Below, piece by piece: positions 27,054-36,607 of a stretch of 64,000 nt of DNA. The notes below the pieces were generated by a model. The model was not told where the DNA came from. It saw only the letters and a list, made by a program, of their open reading frames with translations, and ran no database searches. The stretch's first letter is position 1. Every line of letters starts with the position of its first letter. Made by a program: the position numbers and the translations under genes. Source of the DNA: Hyphomicrobiales bacterium (GTDB lineage: Bacteria > Pseudomonadota > Alphaproteobacteria > Rhizobiales > Rhizobiaceae); contig UBKJ01000007.1 in NCBI GenBank assembly GCA_900465915.1, positions 20,675-84,674 of the forward strand, given 5' to 3'.

Positions 27054-28940
27054 TCACTCCGCCATCGCCTCCTCGTATTCGGCCGACATCTCCAGCCATC
27101 GGTCCTCGGCGTCGGCCAGCGCCGACTTGGCGTCGCTCATCTCCTTGTTGAGCCGGATCGCCTTCTGCGGCTCCTTCTCGTAGAGCGCCGGGTCTTCGAG
27201 TTGCGTCATGCAGTCCTGAATCCGTTTCTGCAGTTTCTGGATCAAGCCTTCGCTTTCCTTGATCTTTTTCTGCAGCGGGGCCAGCGCCTCGCGCCTTTGC
27301 GCGGCGAGCTTGCGCTGCTCGGCCTTGTTGACCCTGGGCCCGTCGTCGCGCGCGTCCGGCGCCGGATCGCCCTTGGCGTCGGCCAGCACGATCTGCCGGT
27401 ATTCGTCGAGATCGCCCTCGAAGGGCTGCACGCCGCCCTCGCGCACCAGCCACAGCCGCTCCATCGTCGCCTCGATCAGGTGGCGGTCGTGGGCGATCAG
27501 GATCACCGCGCCGTTGAAGGCGTTGAGCGCGTGCACCAGCTCCTCGCGGCTGTCGATGTCGAGATGGTTGGTCGGCTCGTCGAGGATCAGGAGGTTCGGC
27601 CCGTGGAAGGTGGCGAGCCCCATCAGCAGCCGCGCCTTCTCGCCGCCGGAGAGGTCCCGGGCCGGCGTCAGCATCTTCTCGGTCGAAAGCCCCATCTGCG
27701 CCACCCGCGCGCGCACTTTCGCTTCGGGCTCGGTCGGCATCAGCTTGCGCACATGCTCGATGGCGTTGTCCTCGGGCACGAGGTCGTCGAGCTGGTGCTG
27801 GGCGAAGAAGGCCACCTTCAGGTTGGGCGAGACGGTCAGCGCGCCCTTTTCCGGCGCGAGCCGCCCGGCGATGAGCTTGGCCAGCGTCGACTTGCCGTTG
27901 CCGTTGGAGCCGAGCAGCGCGATGCGGTCGTCATTGTCGATGCGCAGCGTGACGTTGCGCAGCACCGGCTTGCCCGGCGCATAGCCGACATCGGCGCGGT
28001 CGAGCGCGATGATGGGCGAGGCGGCCTTCTTCTCCGCGTCGGGGAAGGTGAAGGGCTGCACATGGCTTTCGACGTAAAGCTCGATGGGCTTGAGCTTCTG
28101 CAGCGCCTTGAGGCGCGACTGCGCCTGCCGCGCCTTGGTCGCCTTGGCGCGGAAGCGCTCGACGAAGCTCTCCATATGCTTGCGATGCGCTTCCTGCTTG
28201 GCGTGCGCCTTCTGCTGCAATTCCAGCATTTCGTGGCGCTGGCGCTCGAACTGGTCGTAATTGCCGCGCCAGAAGGTGAGCTTCTTCTGGTCGAGATGCA
28301 GGATCGACGTGGTGGCCGAGTTGAGCAGGTCGCGGTCGTGGCTGATGATGACGACCGTATGCGGATAGCGCTTCACATAGTCGACCAGCCACAGCACGCC
28401 CTCGAGGTCGAGATAGTTGGTCGGCTCATCGAGAAGCAGCAGGTCCGGCTGGGCGAACAGCACGGCGGCGAGCGCCACGCGCATGCGCCAGCCGCCGGAA
28501 AAGGCCGAGGCCGGCCGGCGCTGCGCCTCGGGCGAGAAGCCGAGGCCGGACAGGATGGCGCCGGCGCGCGCCTCGGCCGAATGGGCGTCTATGTCGGCGA
28601 GCCGCGTGTGGATCTCGGCGATGCGGTGCGGGTCGGCGGCGGTCTCCGCCTCGGCCAGAAGCGCCGCGCGCTCCGTGTCGGCCTTCATGACGATCTCGAT
28701 CAGCGGCTCCTCCGTGCCGGGCGCTTCCTGCGCCACCTGGCCGATGCGGGTGTGCCTGGGCAGCGAGACGCCGCCCGTCTCGGGCGCGAGGTCGCCGGTG
28801 ACGACGCGGAACAGCGTCGACTTGCCGGTGCCGTTGCGGCCGACGAAGCCGGTCTTCGAGCCCGCCGGCAGCGTCACGCTGGCGTGGTCGATCAGGAGGC
28901 GTCCGGCGATGCGGACGGAGATGTCGTCGAGAATAAGCAT
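27054..28940 (-). CDS. ABC-F family ATPase (Uup/YheS-like)
   Basis: A 628-residue soluble protein with two ABC ATPase domains and no membrane segments, of the ABC-F type that acts on ribosomes. Domain 1: Walker [10 protein letters not shown], signature FSGGWRMR, Walker [13 protein letters not shown]. The linker (about residues 240-320) is long, charged and helical. Domain 2: Walker [10 protein letters not shown], signature LSGGEKARL, Walker [13 protein letters not shown]. The C-terminal 90 residues form a Lys/Glu-rich coiled coil. The exact subfamily (YheS, Uup or EttA-like) is uncertain. Confidence 0.9.
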   Translation of the reverse strand: MLILDDISVRIAGRLLIDHASVTLPAGSKTGFVGRNGTGKSTLFRVVTGDLAPETGGVSLPRHTRIGQVAQEAPGTEEPLIEIVMKADTERAALLAEAETAADPHRIAEIHTRLADIDAHSAEARAGAILSGLGFSPEAQRRPASAFSGGWRMRVALAAVLFAQPDLLLLDEPTNYLDLEGVLWLVDYVKRYPHTVVIISHDRDLLNSATTSILHLDQKKLTFWRGNYDQFERQRHEMLELQQKAHAKQEAHRKHMESFVERFRAKATKARQAQSRLKALQKLKPIELYVESHVQPFTFPDAEKKAASPIIALDRADVGYAPGKPVLRNVTLRIDNDDRIALLGSNGNGKSTLAKLIAGRLAPEKGALTVSPNLKVAFFAQHQLDDLVPEDNAIEHVRKLMPTEPEAKVRARVAQMGLSTEKMLTPARDLSGGEKARLLMGLATFHGPNLLILDEPTNHLDIDSREELVHALNAFNGAVILIAHDRHLIEATMERLWLVREGGVQPFEGDLDEYRQIVLADAKGDPAPDARDDGPRVNKAEQRKLAAQRREALAPLQKKIKESEGLIQKLQKRIQDCMTQLEDPALYEKEPQKAIRLNKEMSDAKSALADAEDRWLEMSAEYEEAMAE

Positions 28941-28978
28941 GGAGGGGCTTTTGCACGGGTTGGGCGTTTGCGCAAGTC

Positions 28979-29491
28979 TCAGGCGAAGCGCCGGCCGCCC
29001 TCGCTGCGCTGGAAGGCGGAAAGGTCGAGCGCCGGCGCCTCGGCGCCGAGCCGGGTGAGGGCGGCGTGGATCTGGCCGCGATGATGGGTCTGGTGGTTGA
29101 ACATATGCGCCAGCGCCGGCGCCAGGCGCTGGCTGATGCGGCGCATGTCGCTGAGCGTGAGATAGGTGAAGCGCCCGGCGAGCCCGGCCTCGTCCATGCC
29201 GTCGACGAAGCGGCAGATGCGCTCGTCCTCGGCCTGGCGCAGGTCGCGCAGCGCGATGAAATTGTCCGCGATGATGGCGTCGAGCCGGTCGGGATGGTCG
29301 CCCTCGCCGGTGAAGCGCTTCATCCACAGCCGGTCGGTGACCAGAAGGTGGTTGAGCGTGCCGTGGACGGAGCCGAAGAACAGGCCAAGGTCGAGCCGGT
29401 ATTCCGCGTCGCTCAGTTCCGCCGCCGCGTGATAGACGAGCCCGTTGGCCCAGCGGTTGTACCAGGCGAACATCTGAAAATGCTGCTCCAT
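28979..29491 (-). CDS. DinB family protein
   Basis: A 170-residue four-helix-bundle protein of the DinB/YfiT superfamily, metal-dependent and often a thiol transferase. The putative metal-binding histidines are in [13 protein letters not shown] and the terminal motif [12 protein letters not shown]. The N-terminal [16 protein letters not shown] is typical. Despite the name, damage inducibility is not implied. The ATG at 29491 faces the ndk promoter. Confidence 0.87.
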   Translation of the reverse strand: MEQHFQMFAWYNRWANGLVYHAAAELSDAEYRLDLGLFFGSVHGTLNHLLVTDRLWMKRFTGEGDHPDRLDAIIADNFIALRDLRQAEDERICRFVDGMDEAGLAGRFTYLTLSDMRRISQRLAPALAHMFNHQTHHRGQIHAALTRLGAEAPALDLSAFQRSEGGRRFA

Positions 29492-29582
29492 CCCTTGCCC
29501 CCTGAATCGTGTCTCCCTTCTCTATGCCGTCAATTTTCCGCCGTCTCAAGCGCGTCGGGCGAAATGTGCGGGGCGGGGCCTC

Positions 29583-29611
29583 TTGGCAAGTCGGCGCTTC
29601 GACGGTATAGA
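29583..29611 (+). promoter_or_regulatory. sigma-70 promoter of ndk
   Basis: TTGGCA (29583-29588) and TATAGA (29606-29611) are separated by exactly 17 bp, a strong housekeeping promoter for this group. Transcription would begin near 29618, leaving a leader of about 36 nt before the ndk ATG with its AAGGTG ribosome-binding site. Confidence 0.68.
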
Positions 29612-29653
29612 GCCTCACTTTCCTCCGTTTTCCCACGATACAAGGTGTCAATA

Positions 29654-30076
29654 ATGGCCATCGAACGTACCTTCTCCATGATCAAGCCCGACGCGACCCG
29701 CCGCAACCTGACCGGCGCCATCACCGCCAAGCTCGAGGAAGCGGGCCTGCGCGTCGTCGCCTCGAAGCGCGTCTGGATGAGCCTGCGGGAAGCGGAAGGC
29801 TTCTACGCCGTCCACAAGGAACGCCCCTTCTTCGGCGAGCTGACCGAATTCATGTCCTCCGGCCCGACGGTCGTGCAGGTCTTGGAAGGCGAGAACGCCA
29901 TCGCCAGGAACCGCGAAGTGATGGGCGCCACCAACCCGGCCAACGCCGAGGAAGGCACCATCCGCAAGACCTTCGCCCTGTCGATCGGCGAGAACTCCGT
30001 GCACGGCTCCGACGCCCCGGAGACCGCCGCCGAAGAGATCGCCTACTGGTTCTCGGGCGCCGAGATCGTCGGCTGA
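29654..30076 (+). CDS. ndk: nucleoside diphosphate kinase
   Basis: A 140-residue enzyme that transfers the gamma phosphate from ATP to nucleoside diphosphates via a phosphohistidine. The active-site His is in [25 protein letters not shown] and [15 protein letters not shown] are the other diagnostic motifs. The long open frame upstream is antisense to DinB and was not used. It has its own promoter and its own rho-independent terminator, so it is a single-gene unit. Confidence 0.97.
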   Translation: MAIERTFSMIKPDATRRNLTGAITAKLEEAGLRVVASKRVWMSLREAEGFYAVHKERPFFGELTEFMSSGPTVVQVLEGENAIARNREVMGATNPANAEEGTIRKTFALSIGENSVHGSDAPETAAEEIAYWFSGAEIVG

Positions 30077-30092
30077 TCGATCCGCATGCATG

Positions 30093-30121
30093 AAAAAGCC
30101 CGGCGCGAGCCGGGCTTTTTT
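30093..30121 (+). terminator. rho-independent terminator after ndk
   Basis: A 12-bp stem of AAAAAGCCCGGC with its complement GCCGGGCTTTTT, loop GCGA, ending in a T-run. It lies 17 bp after the ndk stop. The A-run on the other arm means it can also end transcription of the convergent minus gene. Confidence 0.9.
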
Positions 30122-30139
30122 GTTGGAATTTTTTTGGCC

Positions 30140-30934
30140 TTACAGGCTCTGCGCCAGCCGCGCGATCTCGCGGCCTTCCTCGTCCAGCAGCACCAGCTTG
30201 CCCATGTCGATCTTGTAGGACCGCGTCTTGCCGAGCACGTCGAGGAACTTGCGCTCCTGGTTCATCAGCGCCGTCGGGCATTGCATATAGGTCGAGCCGA
30301 TATCGGCGAAGGCGATCTCCTGGCCCGACAGCGTCGCCTTGCTGACATAGCGGTTGCAGCCGCCCGAGCCGCTGACCGCGCCGTCGCTGGCCACCGTCAG
30401 CGTGGTGTGGGCGTTGTCGATGACGCCGCCGCCCTGGATATCCTCGGCCAGCCAGTCCTTGCCCTCGATGCCCGACGCCACCGTCTCGTCGCCGCCCTTG
30501 CGCACCATCACGAGATGCATGTCCACCGGCGCGGCGGCGTGGGCGGGGTCGACGGCGTAGCGCTCGCTGTTGACGAACCACAGCGTGTCGCCGGCGGCGA
30601 TGCGCGCCTGCAATGCGTAATGATGGCCGGGCTTGATCTCGGTCGTCTCGAAATGGATGGCGAAGGGCGTCGGCGAGCCGGCGACGGAATCGATATGCGT
30701 CTCCGCCACCACCTGGGCCGCCGCCGACAGGTCGGTGAGCTGCACCGTCAGGTTGGCTTCCGGCGGCAGCGTCACGCGCTCGTGAAAGGTCACGCGCCCG
30801 CTGACGGTCTTGTCGGCGGCGATGCTGGCGCTGGGCATGGAGGCGGTGACGACCAGCGCCGCGCCGCCGAGCGCGGCGACGCCCGCCGCCACAGCGGCCA
30901 GCACGGGAAGCGTTTTCTTCAGTCCTTTGTTCAT
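30140..30934 (-). CDS. YbaY-domain plus META-domain envelope protein
   Basis: A 264-residue exported or membrane-anchored protein (hydrophobic segment about residues 9-32). Residues about 44-130 resemble the YbaY pilotin-like beta domain (VSGRVTFHERVTLPPEANLTVQL). The C-terminal part, about 145-264, is a META/HslJ domain with DWLAEDIQGGGVIDNAHTTL and SGSGGCNRYVSKATLSGQEI. Such fusions are found in proteobacterial envelope proteins; the role may be heat-shock or motility-linked stress tolerance, by analogy only. No lipobox Cys is visible. The start is uncertain: in-frame ATGs also lie at 30949 and 30979. Confidence 0.78.
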   Translation of the reverse strand: MNKGLKKTLPVLAAVAAGVAALGGAALVVTASMPSASIAADKTVSGRVTFHERVTLPPEANLTVQLTDLSAAAQVVAETHIDSVAGSPTPFAIHFETTEIKPGHHYALQARIAAGDTLWFVNSERYAVDPAHAAAPVDMHLVMVRKGGDETVASGIEGKDWLAEDIQGGGVIDNAHTTLTVASDGAVSGSGGCNRYVSKATLSGQEIAFADIGSTYMQCPTALMNQERKFLDVLGKTRSYKIDMGKLVLLDEEGREIARLAQSL

Positions 30935-31130
30935 GATCCAGTGTTTCATGGTCCAGATCCGAAACGTGTCCGGCCGCATGGGGCGCGGCGCTGAAACCGT
31001 TGTCGGCGGACGATTGAATCGATCCGCGACAATAGCGGAATCTTCGTGTGAAAAATGTGGCGACGCAAGCGAAGCTCCCTTTATTTTAGGAGCTTAAATA
31101 GTTAATTCGCGTTTAAGCCGGCGAAAGGAA

Positions 31131-31598
31131 CTATTCCCAGCGTCTGCGGCTGGCCGCGTCGGCGTCTTTCGCCGCCACCCAGCCGCTCTCGGCGCCGTCG
31201 CGCCGCCGCTCGCGCTTCCAGAACGGCGCGTCGGTCTTGAGGAAATCCATGATGAAATTCGCCGCCTCGAAGGCCGCCTGCCGGTGGGCTGAGGCGGTGG
31301 CGACCAGCACGATGTTTTCGCCCGGACGAATCAGCCCGTGGCGATGCACGACCGTGACGCCGAGAAGCGGCCAGCGTTGCGCCGCCTCGCGCGCGATGCG
31401 GCCGATCTCGGCCTCGGCCATGCCGGGATAATGCTCCAGCTCCAGCGCCTCCAGGACGCCGCCTTCGTCGCGGCAGAGCCCGGTGAAGCTCACCACCGCG
31501 CCGACGTCGCCGCGCCCGGCGCCAAGCCGCGCGATCTCGGTCGCGACGTCGAAATCCTCGCGCCGCACGCTGACGGCGATGGGGCAGGGCGCCGTCAT
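31131..31598 (-). CDS. moaE: molybdopterin synthase catalytic subunit MoaE
   Basis: A 155-residue large subunit of molybdopterin synthase, which adds two sulfurs to precursor Z (cPMP) using MoaD thiocarboxylate. Motifs: GAVVSFTGLCRDE, LELEHYPGMAE, and the active-site Lys region KTDAPFWKRE. It begins one base from the moaD stop, so the two are cotranscribed. Its presence fits the molybdopterin oxidoreductase encoded at 40.3 kb. Confidence 0.95.
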   Translation of the reverse strand: MTAPCPIAVSVRREDFDVATEIARLGAGRGDVGAVVSFTGLCRDEGGVLEALELEHYPGMAEAEIGRIAREAAQRWPLLGVTVVHRHGLIRPGENIVLVATASAHRQAAFEAANFIMDFLKTDAPFWKRERRRDGAESGWVAAKDADAASRRRWE

Positions 31599-31599
31599 C

Positions 31600-31854
31600 T
31601 CAGCCCCCGGTCATGGGCGGGAACAGCGCCACCTCGTCGCCGTCGCCGATCAGGTCGTCGGCCTCGGCGTGCTCGTGGCCGATGGCCGCCCGCACCACGT
31701 CCTCATGCTCCAATGCCGTTTGATATTCCGCCCCGCGCGCCTTCAGCGCCGCGATCAGCCCGCGCACCGTGACCGGGCCGGGCAAGTCGATCGTCTCCTC
31801 GCTTTTGCCGATGGTTTCGCGCACCCAGGCGAAATAGACGAGCCGGACGCGCAT
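31600..31854 (-). CDS. moaD: molybdopterin synthase sulfur carrier subunit MoaD
   Basis: An 84-residue ubiquitin-fold sulfur carrier. The C-terminus ends with the essential Gly-Gly (VALFPPMTGG), which is activated by adenylation and thiocarboxylated. The N-terminal RLVYFAWVRETIGKSEE is typical. It begins 4 bp after the pgsA stop and is followed directly by moaE. Confidence 0.95.
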   Translation of the reverse strand: MRVRLVYFAWVRETIGKSEETIDLPGPVTVRGLIAALKARGAEYQTALEHEDVVRAAIGHEHAEADDLIGDGDEVALFPPMTGG

Positions 31855-31858
31855 CGCC

Positions 31859-32443
31859 TCAGTCCATCACATGCTTGAGCCCGGCGCGGAAATAGTCCCA
31901 GCCGGTATAGAGCGTCAGGATGGCCGAGATCCACAGCAGACCGATGCCGATCTGCGTCGTGTGCGGCATCACCTTGTCGCCGGCGGGACCGGCCAGCAGG
32001 AAGGCGAGCGCGATCATCTGCGCCGTGGTCTTCCATTTGGCGAGCTGCGACACCGGCACGCTGACCTTCAACTCGGCGAGATATTCGCGCAGGCCCGAGA
32101 CGAGGATCTCGCGGCACAGGATGATGATGGCGGCCCACAGCGTCCAGCCGGCGATGGTGCCGTCGGCGGCGAGCAGCAGCAGGCAGGCCGAGACCAGCAG
32201 CTTGTCGGCGATGGGGTCGAGCATGCGGCCGATGGTCGAGGTCTGCCGCCAGGCGCGCGCCAGGTAACCGTCGAGGAAATCGGTGATGCTGGCGACGATG
32301 AACAGCGCCAGCGCCGTCCAGCGCGCGAAGTCGCTCGATTGCAGCCGCCCCTCGGCGAAGAAGCACAGCACGACGAGCGGCACCGCGACGATCCGTCCAT
32401 AGGTGAGCATGTTGGGCAGGGAGAGGGTGTTCTTGTTCTGCAT
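31859..32443 (-). CDS. pgsA: CDP-diacylglycerol--glycerol-3-phosphate 3-phosphatidyltransferase
   Basis: A 194-residue integral membrane enzyme that forms phosphatidylglycerol phosphate from CDP-diacylglycerol. The CDP-alcohol phosphotransferase motif is complete: DGYLARAW then IGRMLDPIADK, giving the four Asp residues and Arg in the standard spacing. The ATG at 32443 (MQNKNTLSLPNMLTYGR) gives the usual N-terminus; in-frame ATG 32473 and TTG 32476 are possible but lack a ribosome-binding site. It is cotranscribed with moaD and moaE, a Rhizobiales arrangement. Confidence 0.93.
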   Translation of the reverse strand: MQNKNTLSLPNMLTYGRIVAVPLVVLCFFAEGRLQSSDFARWTALALFIVASITDFLDGYLARAWRQTSTIGRMLDPIADKLLVSACLLLLAADGTIAGWTLWAAIIILCREILVSGLREYLAELKVSVPVSQLAKWKTTAQMIALAFLLAGPAGDKVMPHTTQIGIGLLWISAILTLYTGWDYFRAGLKHVMD

Positions 32444-32573
32444 CGCTTCGCCGTCTTGGTTATGGTCGCACATCAACAGGGATGGGCGAGAAAATCAACA
32501 CCCGCCGACCCGGCCGGCGGGGACTGTGACGCCCCCCGCCGCGGTTCTGGCGGCGAAAGCGCGCTTTTTCATG

Positions 32574-34619
32574 TTAGCGCTCGCGAAAATGGTCGTGGAT
32601 GACGCGCGCCATCGCCTCCGAGATTCCCTCGATCTGCATCAAATCTTCGACAGCGGCGCGTGACACCGCCTTGGCCGTTCCGAAACGGTGCAGGAGCGCG
32701 CGCTTGCGCGCCGGACCGATTCCCGCGATTTCGTCGAGCGGGTTCTTCACCATCTCCTTCTTGCGCCGCGCCCGATGCGTGCCGATGGCGAAGCGGTGCG
32801 CCTCGTCGCGCAGGCGCTGCACGAAATAGAGCACCGGGTCGCGCGGCGGCAGGGTGAAGGGCGCGCGGCCCTCGACGAAGAACCGTTCGCGCCCCGCCTC
32901 GCGGTCGACGCCCTTGGCGATGCCGATCGCCGTCACCCGGTCGCCGACGCCGAGCTCGGCGAGCATCTGCCGCACCGCGCCCACCTGTCCCTGGCCGCCG
33001 TCGATCAGGATCACGTCGGGCCAGGCGGGGAAGCGGTCGTCGTTGTCGTCGGCGGGCTGCGGCCCGTCATGCTCGCGCACCAGCCGCGAGAAACGCCGGC
33101 CGATCACCTCGCGCATCATGCCGAAATCGTCGCCGGGGGTGATCTCGGTCGAGCGGATGTTGAACTTGCGGTACTGGTTCTTGACGAAGCCCTCGGCCCC
33201 CGCGACGATCATGCCGCCGACGGCGTTGGTCCCCATGATGTGCGAATTGTCGTAGACCTCGACGCGGCGCGGGGGCGAAGGCAAACCGAAAGCCTCGGCC
33301 ATCCCCTGCAGGAGCCGCGCCTGCGACGACGTCTCGGCCAGCCGGCGGCCCAGCGCCTCGCGGGCGTTGGTGAGCGCGTGGTCGACCAGCTCCTTCTTCT
33401 CGCCGCGCTGCGGCACGCTCACCTGGATGCGGTGGCCGGCGCGCGCGGTCAGCGCCTCGCCGATCAGCGCCTGGTCCTCGACCGCCTCCGACAGCAGCAC
33501 CAGGCGCGGGCAGGGCTTGTCGTCGTAGAACTGCGACAGGAACGCCCCCAGCACCTCGGCCGGGCCGAGCGAGGCGTCGGCGCGCGGGAAATAGGCGCGG
33601 TTGCCCCAGTTCTGCCCGGTGCGGAAGAAGAAGACCTGGATGCAGGTCATGCCGCCTTCCTGATGGATGGCGAAGACGTCGGCCTCCTCCACCGTCTGCG
33701 GGTTGATGCCCTGGTGCGACTGCACATGCGACAGGGCGGCCAGTCGGTCGCGATAGACGGCGGCGTGCTCGAAGTCGAGATCGGCGGAGGCCGCCTGCAT
33801 GGCCTCGGCCAGATGGTGCTTCACCGACTGGCTCTTGCCCGACAGGAACGCCTTGGCCTCGTCGACCAGCTCGCCATAGTCGGCGTCGCTTATCTCGCGC
33901 GTGCAGGGGCCGGAGCAGCGCTTGATCTGGTAGAGAAGGCAGGGCCGCGTCCGCGTCTCGAAGGCGGAATCGGTGCAGGTGCGCAACAGGAAGGCGCGCT
34001 GCAGCGCGTTGATGGTGCGCCCCACCGCGCCGGCCGAGGCGAAGGGGCCGAAATAGTCGCCCTTGCGCGAGCGCGCGCCGCGATGCTTGAAGATGCCCGG
34101 CGCGCGATGGTCGCCGCTGATCAATATATAGGGAAACGACTTGTCGTCGCGCATCAGCACGTTGAAGCGCGGGCGCAGGCGCTTGATGAGGTTGGCCTCC
34201 AGCAGCAGCGCCTCGGTCTCGGTGCGGGTGACGACGAACTCCATCGTCGCCGTCTCGCGGATCATCCGCGTGATGCGGTTGGAATGGCCGACGCCGCGCG
34301 CATAGTTGGAGACGCGCTTCTTCAGGCTGCGCGCCTTGCCGACATAGAGCACGTCGCCCTCGGCGTTGAACATGCGGTAGACGCCGGGGCTGTTGGGCAG
34401 GCGCCTGACGAAGGCGTTGATGATGTCCGGCCCGCTCAGCCCCTTGGTGTCGGGCAGGCCGTCGGACGAATCCCACTGGATCGAATCGGCGGCCGAGGGC
34501 GCGGCGGCGGGCTCGGCCGCCGCATCGTCGTCTTCCTCCTCCTCGGCCTCGGCGTCGCCGATGATGAGACCGGCCACGTCCTGCTCGTCTTCGTCCTGCT
34601 GCTTGTCGCGGCCTGTCAT
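32574..34619 (-). CDS. uvrC: excinuclease ABC subunit C
   Basis: A 681-residue nuclease that makes both incisions in nucleotide excision repair with UvrAB. Domains: an N-terminal extension rich in Asp/Glu (about residues 9-45, not in the core family), a GIY-YIG nuclease ([25 protein letters not shown]), the Cys-rich [13 protein letters not shown], UvrBC, an RNase H-like nuclease with LIDGGQGQV, and a C-terminal double HhH ([20 protein letters not shown]). The start at 34619 overlaps the SDR stop as ATGA. Confidence 0.95.
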   Translation of the reverse strand: MTGRDKQQDEDEQDVAGLIIGDAEAEEEEDDDAAAEPAAAPSAADSIQWDSSDGLPDTKGLSGPDIINAFVRRLPNSPGVYRMFNAEGDVLYVGKARSLKKRVSNYARGVGHSNRITRMIRETATMEFVVTRTETEALLLEANLIKRLRPRFNVLMRDDKSFPYILISGDHRAPGIFKHRGARSRKGDYFGPFASAGAVGRTINALQRAFLLRTCTDSAFETRTRPCLLYQIKRCSGPCTREISDADYGELVDEAKAFLSGKSQSVKHHLAEAMQAASADLDFEHAAVYRDRLAALSHVQSHQGINPQTVEEADVFAIHQEGGMTCIQVFFFRTGQNWGNRAYFPRADASLGPAEVLGAFLSQFYDDKPCPRLVLLSEAVEDQALIGEALTARAGHRIQVSVPQRGEKKELVDHALTNAREALGRRLAETSSQARLLQGMAEAFGLPSPPRRVEVYDNSHIMGTNAVGGMIVAGAEGFVKNQYRKFNIRSTEITPGDDFGMMREVIGRRFSRLVREHDGPQPADDNDDRFPAWPDVILIDGGQGQVGAVRQMLAELGVGDRVTAIGIAKGVDREAGRERFFVEGRAPFTLPPRDPVLYFVQRLRDEAHRFAIGTHRARRKKEMVKNPLDEIAGIGPARKRALLHRFGTAKAVSRAAVEDLMQIEGISEAMARVIHDHFRER

Positions 34620-35440
34620 TCGCTGATCCCTGCGATGTCGGGCGTCTCCCACGCCAGATGCTGGCCGCCGTCGAGCGCGATCATCTGGCCGGTGATGGAG
34701 CGGTTCTCCCAGAAATAACGTACGGTGCGCCCGAATTCCGACAGATCCGGGGCGCGCTGCAAGGGCACCGCCGCCACCTGCCGCGCGAAGTCGCCCGGCT
34801 GCTGGCGCTCGCTGGCGAGCGTCGGGCCGGGCGCGATGGCGTTGACGCGGATGCGCGGCGCCAGGGCCTGCGCCATGGTGCGGGTGGCGTTCCACAGCGC
34901 CGCCTTCGACAGCGTATAGGAGAAGAATTGCGGGTTGAGCTTCCAGACGCGCTGGTCGATGACGTTGACGGCGAGCCCTTCCTCGCTTTCGGGCAGGGCC
35001 TTGGCCATCTCCTCGGTCAGGATGACGGGCGCCTTCAGGTGCACGGCGAAATGGCGGTCCCACAGCCCCATGTCGAGCGCGCCCAGCCGGTCGTCCTCGA
35101 ACAGCGAGGCGTTGTTGACCAAGATATGCACCGGGCCGAGCGCGCGCCCGGCCTGCGCGACGAGCCCGCGCACCGCCGCCTCGTCGGCGAGGTCGCCGGC
35201 GACCGCGCAGGCCGCGCCGCCTTCCGCCCGGATGCGCTCGGCCAGCGCCTCGCCCTCGGCCAAAGAGCGGTTGCAATGGATGGCGACGGGAAAGCCGTGC
35301 GCCGCCAGGTCCTCGACGATGGCCCTGCCGATGCGCCGCGCGCCGCCGGTCACCAGGACGGGGCGTTTTGCAAGCGGGGGCCGGGCTTGTTCGTGAAACA
35401 CGGTAAATACTTTCCTATCGGGATTCTTCGTTCTTTTCAT
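34616..35440 (-). CDS. SDR family oxidoreductase (pteridine-reductase/FolM-like)
   Basis: A 274-residue NAD(P)-dependent short-chain dehydrogenase. The cofactor motif is TGGARRIG, with the Arg characteristic of pteridine-reductase-like NADPH enzymes, followed by LVNNAS. The catalytic Tyr-x3-Lys is YTLSK. The N-terminal 25 residues are a basic extension, so a shorter start is possible. A role in reducing dihydrofolate or dihydropterin is inferred from family resemblance. It is translationally coupled to uvrC, a common Rhizobiales pair. Confidence 0.86.
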   Translation of the reverse strand: MKRTKNPDRKVFTVFHEQARPPLAKRPVLVTGGARRIGRAIVEDLAAHGFPVAIHCNRSLAEGEALAERIRAEGGAACAVAGDLADEAAVRGLVAQAGRALGPVHILVNNASLFEDDRLGALDMGLWDRHFAVHLKAPVILTEEMAKALPESEEGLAVNVIDQRVWKLNPQFFSYTLSKAALWNATRTMAQALAPRIRVNAIAPGPTLASERQQPGDFARQVAAVPLQRAPDLSEFGRTVRYFWENRSITGQMIALDGGQHLAWETPDIAGISE

Positions 35441-35785
35441 GCCATTTCGGGCCGCAAAATGCAGCTAAAAACCGCGCGCGCGCCGCTCCTTCCTGACAAA
35501 ATATGTGTGAAATCAGCATGTTCGGCAAGGTCGGCGGGCTATAGAGGCGCATCCTCGCCCGACGCGCTTGCCCCACCGTCAGGTAAGGTGGCCGTTGCGA
35601 AAATACAACATCATAATTTAGCCACCTTCCCGTCCGGTTTCCATCACACAACGGGGCATAAGACGCCGCAATTGGACACGATGTTGCGTCTCGTGACAGC
35701 GCGGCATGGGCGGAGCTTCCCAAGACTGTCCGCCCGATAAGGGACCGCGCGAAACGTAATTTGTAGATTAGTTAAGGAGAATGCC
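35441..35785. other. divergent intergenic region upstream of the Omp25-like gene
   Basis: 345 bp with lower G+C than the genes. It holds two inverted repeats: AAGGTGGC at 35585-35592 with GCCACCTT at 35621-35628, and GGGCGGA at 35708-35714 with TCCGCCC at 35729-35735. A strong AAGGAG ribosome-binding site lies at 35774-35779. I could not place a convincing -35/-10 pair, and no coding frame is credible. Confidence 0.45.
35585..35628. promoter_or_regulatory. inverted repeat, candidate operator or RNA hairpin
   Basis: Perfect 8-bp arms AAGGTGGC and GCCACCTT separated by 28 bp of A+T-rich sequence. It lies about 160-200 bp before the porin start. It could be a regulator site covering an A+T-rich promoter or a leader hairpin; the sequence does not decide. 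Confidence 0.35.
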
Positions 35786-36454
35786 ATGCGCACTCTTAAG
35801 TCTCTCGTTCTCGCCTCGGCTGCGCTGCTGCCGTTCTCTGCCACCGCCTTCGCCGCCGACGCGATCCAGGAACAGCCCCCGGTTCCGGCTCCGGTCGAAG
35901 CCGCTCCGCAGTCCAGCTGGGCCGGCGGCTACACGGGTCTCTACCTCGGCTACGGCTTCGGCAAGACCAAGACCTCGCCGGACGTCGGCTCGGTCGACTA
36001 CGGCAACGTGAAGCCGAAGGGCGTGGACCTCGGCGGCTACGCCGGCTGGAACTTCCAGCAGGACCAGTTCGTCTACGGTGTTGAAGGCGACGCGGGCTAC
36101 TCCTTCGCCAAGAAGACCAACGACGCCGGCCTGCGCACCAAGGAAGGCTTCGAGGGCTCGATCCGCGGCCGTATCGGCTACGACCTCAACCCGGTCATGC
36201 CCTACCTGACCGCCGGCGTCGCCGGCAAGCAGGTCAAGCTGAGCGACGAAGTGCTCGACGACAGCAACAGCAAGTTCCGCGTGGGCTGGACCGCCGGCGC
36301 CGGTATCGAAGCCAAGATCACCGAGAACATCCTCGGCCGCGTCGAATACCGCTACAGCCAGTTCGGCAACAAGGACTACGACCTGGCCGGCAACACCGGC
36401 AGCAGCAAGCTTAGCACCAACGACATCCGCGTGGGCGTCGGCTACAAGTTCTGA
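35786..36454 (+). CDS. omp25: Omp25/Omp31-type outer-membrane beta-barrel protein
   Basis: A 222-residue eight-stranded outer-membrane protein. The signal peptide ([20 protein letters not shown]) and following [15 protein letters not shown] are, as I recall, nearly those of Brucella Omp25. Barrel hallmarks: [63 protein letters not shown], and the terminal aromatic VGVGYKF for BAM recognition. The ribosome-binding site AAGGAG is ideal. An abundant structural, LPS-associated role is known for the family; codon use is strongly biased, as for a highly expressed gene. Confidence 0.92.
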   Translation: MRTLKSLVLASAALLPFSATAFAADAIQEQPPVPAPVEAAPQSSWAGGYTGLYLGYGFGKTKTSPDVGSVDYGNVKPKGVDLGGYAGWNFQQDQFVYGVEGDAGYSFAKKTNDAGLRTKEGFEGSIRGRIGYDLNPVMPYLTAGVAGKQVKLSDEVLDDSNSKFRVGWTAGAGIEAKITENILGRVEYRYSQFGNKDYDLAGNTGSSKLSTNDIRVGVGYKF

Positions 36455-36476
36455 TTTCTTTGAAATCGAACACGAA

Positions 36477-36504
36477 GAACCGGGCGGTTTCCGCCCGGTT
36501 TTTT
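36477..36504 (+). terminator. rho-independent terminator after the Omp25-like gene
   Basis: Stem ACCGGGCGG/CCGCCCGGT with loop TTT, followed by a T-run to 36504. It starts about 22 bp after the stop codon. Confidence 0.9.
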
Positions 36505-36570
36505 GTTGTCCGCGGTTGGAGAAACGTCGGCGGCGAGGTGCGGCGGAAATCCGCCCGCAACCCCCGCAAA

Positions 36571-36603
36571 CGAAAAATCCCGCGAGGCCATCGCGGGATT
36601 TCC
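36571..36603 (-). terminator. rho-independent terminator of the minus-strand GST gene
   Basis: An 11-bp perfect stem, AAATCCCGCGA and its complement, with a 5-base loop. Read on the minus strand it ends in ATTTTTCG, 5 bp after the GST stop. Confidence 0.85.
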
Positions 36604-36607
36604 TGTT

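Noticed and set aside
35415..35723. A 102-codon minus-strand frame upstream of the SDR gene
   Set aside because: No ribosome-binding site and a translation without domain character; it overlaps inverted repeats that look regulatory.
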